Positions 6,409-10,026 of a stretch of 10,026 bases of DNA are shown piece by piece. Source of the stretch: CAZHRJ01 sp964534765 (lineage in GTDB: Bacteria; Lindowbacteria; 2-12-FULL-62-27); assembly GCA_964534765.1 (NCBI GenBank), contig CAZHRJ010000108.1, forward strand, positions 1 through 10,026. The letters run 5' to 3'. Position numbers and translations under genes: made by a program. The notes under the pieces were generated by a model. The model saw only the letters and a program-made list of their open reading frames with translations. It made no database searches and was not told the DNA's origin. Every line of letters begins with the position of its first letter. The stretch's first letter is position 1.

Positions 6409-6641
6409 CGCCGCCGGTCAAAGTCACCATTGATGCGCTCGGCCTTTTTTGTCCGGTGCCGTTGCACATGACCGGCCGCGCATTCAAAAAATTGTCCATC
6501 GGCGACTCTGTGGAACTGGTGGGTGACGATCCGGGACTCCTGCCGGACATGGAGGACTGGACGGCGGCCAACGGCCACCGGATCGTCGAGATCCGCCGGT
6601 CGGGCCGCGCGCTCACATTCATCGTCGAAAAGGGCCGCTGA
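6405..6641 (+). CDS. TusA/SirA-like sulfur carrier protein
   Basis: Small protein of 78 residues with the TusA fold signature: beta strand VTIDALGLFCPVPL with the persulfide-carrying Cys16 in the CPxP motif, then a helix (RAFKKLSIGDSVELVGDD), a second helix starting DPGLLPDMEDWTAANGH and a final strand ALTFIVEKG. E. coli TusA is 81 residues and has the same order (DALGLRCPEPV, ADDP). Known TusA proteins take persulfide sulfur from IscS and pass it on. The GTG start at 6405 overlaps the mnmA TGA (GTGA) with no Shine-Dalgarno, so expression depends on mnmA translation. Lying third behind a desulfurase and MnmA, it probably acts as relay or accessory in 2-thiouridine synthesis. TusB, C, D and E are not seen in the window. 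Other TusA-like proteins serve molybdenum cofactor or sulfur oxidation, which context does not favour. Confidence 0.88.
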   Translation: MTPPVKVTIDALGLFCPVPLHMTGRAFKKLSIGDSVELVGDDPGLLPDMEDWTAANGHRIVEIRRSGRALTFIVEKGR

Positions 6642-6645
6642 CGTC

Positions 6646-7410
6646 GTGCTGCACGGTAAAAAGGTGGTTGTCGTGATGCCGGCCTTCAACGCCGCCCGCA
6701 CGCTTCGCCGGACCTATGAGGAGATTCCGAAAGACATCGTCGACGACATTATCCTGACGGACGACGCCAGCAGCGACGAGACCGAATCCCTCGCCCGGCA
6801 GCTTCCGATCCGCGTCATCCGGCACGATCAAAACCGCGGGTACGGCGCGAATCAGAAGACCTGTTATATCGAGGCGCTCAAGTCCGGCGCCGACATTGTG
6901 GTGATGATCCATCCGGACTATCAGTACACGCCGAAACTGATCACGGCGATGGCGGCGATGATCGCGCTTGGCGAATTCGACGTCGTGCTCGGATCCCGGA
7001 TTCTCGGCGGCGCCGCGGTCCGCGGCGGGATGCCGAGGTACAAATACGCGGCCAACCGCTTTCTCACGGCGTTTCAAAATCTGCTCATCGGCGAGAAACT
7101 GTCCGAATATCATACCGGATACCGCGCCTGGGACCGGCGGGTGCTGGAGCGCCTGCCTCTTCTGGAAAACTCGGACGATTTTGTGTTCGACAATCAAATT
7201 CTGGCGCAGTCGTTTTATTTCGGGTTCCGCGTCGGGGAAGTGTCCTGCCCCTGCCGGTACAATCCGGATTGTTCGACCATCACACTCTCGCGGTCTGTTC
7301 GATACGGCCTGGCGGTGGTCGGCGTCAGCCTGCAGTTATTCCTGCAGAAACTCGGCGTCGGCCGGTTTCGCCTGTTCAATCCGAATGGCCGCCGGCTCCT
7401 CGTTCCCTGA
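6646..7410 (+). CDS. Family 2 glycosyltransferase, polyprenyl-phosphate sugar synthase (DPM1/GtrB)-like
   Basis: Cytoplasmic or membrane-associated GT-A glycosyltransferase that likely moves a sugar from a nucleotide donor, probably to a polyprenyl phosphate. With the GTG start at 6646, four bases past the tusA stop, the product is 254 residues: VVVVMPAFNAARTL (7-20), nucleotide-contact LTDDASSDET (37-46), NRGYGANQKTCYIEAL (63-78), and the acceptor/metal region IHPDYQYTP (88-96), in which HPDYQY stands in for the common DADxQ motif. LGSRILGG, EYHTGYRAWDRRVL and DFVFDNQILAQ follow, as in this GT2 subfamily. There is no C-terminal membrane pair of the kind seen in GtrB/ArnC. The Shine-Dalgarno is weak (AAAAGGG about 11 bases upstream); the frame runs open into tusA, and a GTG at 6664 is an alternative start. 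The last base of its stop is the first base of the next ATG. Sugar and acceptor cannot be told. Confidence 0.88.
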   Translation: MLHGKKVVVVMPAFNAARTLRRTYEEIPKDIVDDIILTDDASSDETESLARQLPIRVIRHDQNRGYGANQKTCYIEALKSGADIVVMIHPDYQYTPKLITAMAAMIALGEFDVVLGSRILGGAAVRGGMPRYKYAANRFLTAFQNLLIGEKLSEYHTGYRAWDRRVLERLPLLENSDDFVFDNQILAQSFYFGFRVGEVSCPCRYNPDCSTITLSRSVRYGLAVVGVSLQLFLQKLGVGRFRLFNPNGRRLLVP

Positions 7411-8993
7411 TGGGCCGCATCCATCTTCAGCCGGTGGAGGCTGGTTTGTTTGTGCTGCTGGTTTTCGCCGCGGCCTATTTCCACCATCCGGTGGAATACG
7501 ACAACACGAGCAGCCGCTACTATCTGCTCAGTTCCGCGGTCGATTTCGGACGGCTTGACATCGAGCCATACAAGGACGAGACCATCGATATTTCCGTGTA
7601 CAACGAAAAAACGTTTTCCAACAAAGCCATCGGCGCTCCGCTGGTGGCGGCCCCGGTCTACTGGTTCCTCCGGACCGCCACGCCGATTCGCGGTGATGCT
7701 CCGCTGTCGCCCCGCGCCCAGTACCTCTGCCGACTCCTCACCACGACCATCCCGTTTGCCCTTCTGGGCGTCGTTCTTTTCCGGACGGCAATCGGAATCG
7801 GCGCCACCCCGAGCGGCGCATTCGCAGCGGTGATCGCTTACGCGTTCGGCACGATCGCCTGGATTCACGCGAGCCTTTTCAGCGGCCACCAGATGGCCGC
7901 CAATTTTGGATTTTTTTCGTTCGCCCTGATCCGCTCGATCCGTCTTGATCCGCTGGCCGGCGCCCCAAATGCCGGTGTTGCCGGCTGGTTTTCGGCCGGG
8001 CTACTGGCGGGTTTGGCGGCGCTGGCCGATTACACGGCGATTGCCATGGCGCTGATTTTGACTGTTTACGTTTTTGCGCGCACCCGGTCCTGGATTTTCC
8101 GGTCGGCGTTTCTTCTGGGCGGGGGCATTTTCGCGGCGGCGCTGTTGGCGTACAACTGGCATTGTTTCGGAGGACCCTTGACGTTTTCCTATTCCAAACT
8201 CGGATACGGCCAGTTCGCGGAAGGTTCGCGGCAGGGGATTTTGGGCATTGCGTTTCCCGATCCGATCGCGCTGATGAATTTGCTGGTCTCGCCGTCGCGC
8301 GGGCTTTTTTTCATCATGCCGGTTCTCATCCTTTTTTTCCCCGGATATCTGGCGTGGAAGAATCGCCGATTCGGATTCGAGGGCTGGGTGGTCGGCGCGA
8401 TGGTTGTCTCTTATGTGCTGATCAACGCGGGATTCTACGGCTGGCATGGCGGCTGGACCTTCGGCCCCAGATATCTGACGCCGATGCTGCCCTTCATGGC
8501 GTTGCCGGTATCCCTGGCGTTTGACCGGATCTGGGGGCCGGCGTTGACGCTATTGTCGGCCGCGCAAGTCGGTCTGGCGCAGGTGTCGATGCCGCACGCG
8601 CCCGAGACCATTCTCAATCCCCTGCGGGAATGCCTGTTGCCTTTGTTTCGATACGGATATCGGGCCGACACGCTTGGGCTTCATGTGGGAATGAGCCCGG
8701 CCTCGTCTTGGGCCGTTTTTTGCGCGGCGGTATTGGCGGCCATCTGGGTGCTCCGGCCGTCGTCCGGAAATCCTGGGATTAACGGCGGGCTTACGCCCGA
8801 ATGGCGCACGGTTCTGGCGTTCATTCCCGTGGCCATCGGATTGTGTCTCTTTCTGACTCGCTCGCCCTCCGCCGCCGATGTGCATCTGCACAACGGCCGC
8901 CTGCTGGGACATGCGGCCTATGTGAGCAAATCAGAGCGTCTGGCCCGGGCTTCCGTCCGGGAGCAATATCTGGCTCAATCGAGTCCGTCATGA
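7410..8993 (+). CDS. Polytopic membrane protein, GT-C/ArnT-like glycosyltransferase candidate
   Basis: Integral inner-membrane protein of 527 residues. ATG 7410 shares a base with the preceding stop (TGATG). Hydrophobic segments fall near 10-26, 73-88, 108-128, 135-155, 160-175, 192-222, 230-249, 286-312, 325-342, 355-372, 377-392, 430-449 and 466-483, the density seen in GT-C enzymes. The first outer loop (about 28-72) has EYDNTSSRYYLLSSAVDFG and YNEKTFSNKAIGAPL, which resembles the acidic first loop of PMT_2/ArnT-like proteins, where a catalytic Asp lies; Asp31 and Asp45 are candidates. A conserved-looking WHGGWTFGPRYLTPMLPF spans 345-362. GT-C enzymes use polyprenyl-phosphate sugars on the outer face, and the gene before it encodes the type of enzyme that makes such donors; a donor/user pair is therefore likely. 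It could also be a related family with no transferase activity. Membrane topology is firm, activity is inferred. Confidence 0.75.
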   Translation: MGRIHLQPVEAGLFVLLVFAAAYFHHPVEYDNTSSRYYLLSSAVDFGRLDIEPYKDETIDISVYNEKTFSNKAIGAPLVAAPVYWFLRTATPIRGDAPLSPRAQYLCRLLTTTIPFALLGVVLFRTAIGIGATPSGAFAAVIAYAFGTIAWIHASLFSGHQMAANFGFFSFALIRSIRLDPLAGAPNAGVAGWFSAGLLAGLAALADYTAIAMALILTVYVFARTRSWIFRSAFLLGGGIFAAALLAYNWHCFGGPLTFSYSKLGYGQFAEGSRQGILGIAFPDPIALMNLLVSPSRGLFFIMPVLILFFPGYLAWKNRRFGFEGWVVGAMVVSYVLINAGFYGWHGGWTFGPRYLTPMLPFMALPVSLAFDRIWGPALTLLSAAQVGLAQVSMPHAPETILNPLRECLLPLFRYGYRADTLGLHVGMSPASSWAVFCAAVLAAIWVLRPSSGNPGINGGLTPEWRTVLAFIPVAIGLCLFLTRSPSAADVHLHNGRLLGHAAYVSKSERLARASVREQYLAQSSPS

Positions 8994-9955
8994 CGGATCC
9001 GTCCAGCTCGCTGTTTACGTGCGCCGTGGTGGGCGTCGGTCATTTGGGATTTCATCACGCCCGGATTCTCTCCGATCCCGAATTCGCCCGCTTGGTCGGC
9101 GTGGTGGATCTGCGGGAATCGCGCGCCCAAGAGGTCGCTGCGCAGCTTGGCACATCGTGGTATGGATCGATCGACGATCTGCCGCCGGTGGATTTTGCCG
9201 TCGTGGCGGCGCCGACCAGCGCGCACGCCGAAGTCGCCGTGAAACTCCTCCAGCGGGGCGCGCACGTCTTTGTCGAGAAACCGATCGCGCCGGTTTTGCC
9301 GGAGGCCCGGCAGATCTCCCGCGCGGCCGAAAAGGCCGGCCGGCTGGTCCAGGTGGGACACGTGGAGCGGTTTAATCCGGCGCTTTATGAGATTCGTGAC
9401 CGCGTGGTGGATCCGCGGTTCATCGAGATTCACCGGTTGAGCCCGTTTCCGGAGCGGGCAACCGACGTATCGGTTGTGCTGGACGTCATGATTCACGATC
9501 TGGACATCGTCCTCCTCTGGATGGCGGACCGCCGCCGGGCTCTCAAGCGTGTCAGCGCCGTGGGCACGTCGGTTCTGACCGACCGGCTGGATATCGTGAA
9601 CGCGCGTCTTGAGTTTGAGGGCGGTGTGGTGGCGAACATCACGGCCAGCCGGGTTTCGATGGAGGCGATGCGCAAGATCCGTGTGTTTCAGCCGGACAGT
9701 TATCTGTCGGTGGACTACAAGAACAAGTCATACGAATTTTACCGCAAGCGCAGTCTCGGCCCGCTTCGGTCTCTCATGGACCTTGAAGCCGACCGCAGGG
9801 ATTTCCCGAACGCCGAAGAGCCGCTTCGCAAGGAGCTGCGCCATTTCATGAATTGTCTTCGAGACGGCCGGACCGCCGACCCATCCGCCGACGACGCGAT
9901 TCGCGCGCTGGAACTGGCGTTGAAAATCGAAAAGCTGGCGTCATCGAAGGGATGA
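8990..9955 (+). CDS. Gfo/Idh/MocA-family NAD(P)-dependent sugar oxidoreductase
   Basis: Cytoplasmic two-domain dehydrogenase of 321 residues. The Rossmann fold opens with CAVVGVGHLGFHHARIL (11-27; GxGxxG), then VDLR (39-42), VAAPTSAHAE (72-81) and the family EKP motif (96-98, catalytic-type Lys97). The C-terminal substrate domain has GHVERFNPAL (123-132), catalytic-type DVMIHDLDI (165-173, His169) and a beta-sheet region (ARLEFEGGVVANITASRVS). The frame extends further upstream but ATG 8990 is chosen because it overlaps the preceding stop (ATGA) and starts just before the Rossmann strand. In many Gram-negative bacteria relatives with the GHxERFNP signature lie in lipid A gene clusters, and GnnA, which oxidises the 3-OH of UDP-GlcNAc, is one of them. 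The GnnA role is a guess here because no GnnB transaminase or lpx gene is visible in the window. Family is certain, substrate not. Confidence 0.9.
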   Translation: MTDPSSSLFTCAVVGVGHLGFHHARILSDPEFARLVGVVDLRESRAQEVAAQLGTSWYGSIDDLPPVDFAVVAAPTSAHAEVAVKLLQRGAHVFVEKPIAPVLPEARQISRAAEKAGRLVQVGHVERFNPALYEIRDRVVDPRFIEIHRLSPFPERATDVSVVLDVMIHDLDIVLLWMADRRRALKRVSAVGTSVLTDRLDIVNARLEFEGGVVANITASRVSMEAMRKIRVFQPDSYLSVDYKNKSYEFYRKRSLGPLRSLMDLEADRRDFPNAEEPLRKELRHFMNCLRDGRTADPSADDAIRALELALKIEKLASSKG

Positions 9956-10026
9956 ACGCGGCGTCGAGCGTCCGGCCGGCGTCGGAGACGCCGGCACTTG
10001 GGGCGCCGGGGGCGCTGTCCCGGCCG
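9952..10026 (+). CDS. 5' end of the next operon gene, product not identifiable
   Basis: An ATG at 9952 overlaps the oxidoreductase stop (ATGA), the same junction type used throughout this operon, and the frame stays open for 25 codons to the window end (MNAASSVRPASETPALGAPG...). The visible part is an Ala/Pro/Ser-rich low-complexity N-terminus with no recognisable motif. AAGGG lies right against the ATG, too close for a good ribosome site, so coupling is likely. By family habit the gene after a Gfo/Idh/MocA of this kind is often a lipid A or sugar gene, but nothing in these residues shows it. Confidence 0.5.
   Translation, partial: MNAASSVRPASETPALGAPGALSRP

Noticed and set aside
1..10026. 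CRISPR array, tRNA, insertion sequence or phage genes
   Set aside because: No regularly spaced repeats, no cloverleaf-like segment, no transposase or integrase motif; the sequence is almost fully taken up by ordinary genes.

Overview
The window reads as the chromosome of a GC-rich, Gram-negative (diderm) bacterium. A TolC-type outer-membrane factor next to an RND/HlyD-type periplasmic adaptor requires an outer membrane. The lineage cannot be fixed from sequence alone. The layout is compact: about 98% is coding and nearly every gene junction is a 1-4 base stop/start overlap. No rRNA, tRNA, IS element, CRISPR array or phage gene was seen.

Left part (1-3318, minus strand): an efflux operon, read right to left, of a TetR-family regulator, a TolC-family outer-membrane factor and a periplasmic adaptor whose 3' end runs off the window at base 1. 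The adaptor is open to the window edge with no stop (471 codons). The operon starts at a good sigma70-like promoter (TTGACA-17-TATCCT). A near-perfect palindrome (ACTGACTG-AC-CAGTCAGT) lies just downstream of the -10, which is the arrangement of a self-repressing TetR regulator that also controls the pump genes. An inner-membrane RND or ABC pump is expected beyond base 1.

Middle (3319-4141): a divergent promoter region, then a single PEBP/YbhB-family gene with two credible starts. One is leaderless and adds a signal-peptide-like N-terminus. The other is internal, with a strong Shine-Dalgarno, and gives the bare family core. An 83-base gap follows, holding a 9-bp inverted repeat and a likely promoter for the next operon.

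Right part (4142-10026, plus strand): one long, translationally coupled operon. Its first three genes form a tRNA 2-thiouridine module: a NifS/IscS-class cysteine desulfurase, the tRNA-uridine 2-sulfurtransferase MnmA, and a TusA-like sulfur carrier. The next three look like glycoconjugate genes: a GT2 glycosyltransferase of the polyprenyl-phosphate sugar synthase type, a polytopic GT-C-like membrane protein, and a Gfo/Idh/MocA sugar oxidoreductase. A further gene starts at 9952 and is cut by the window end.

Nothing here is a clear new defence or mobile system. The points most worth a second look are the three-gene sulfur relay (no TusBCD/E seen), a Gln-to-Ala change at a PLP-contact position of the desulfurase, the three-cysteine pattern of MnmA, the dual start of the PEBP gene, the auto-operator of the efflux operon, and a diverged internal repeat in the adaptor hairpin.
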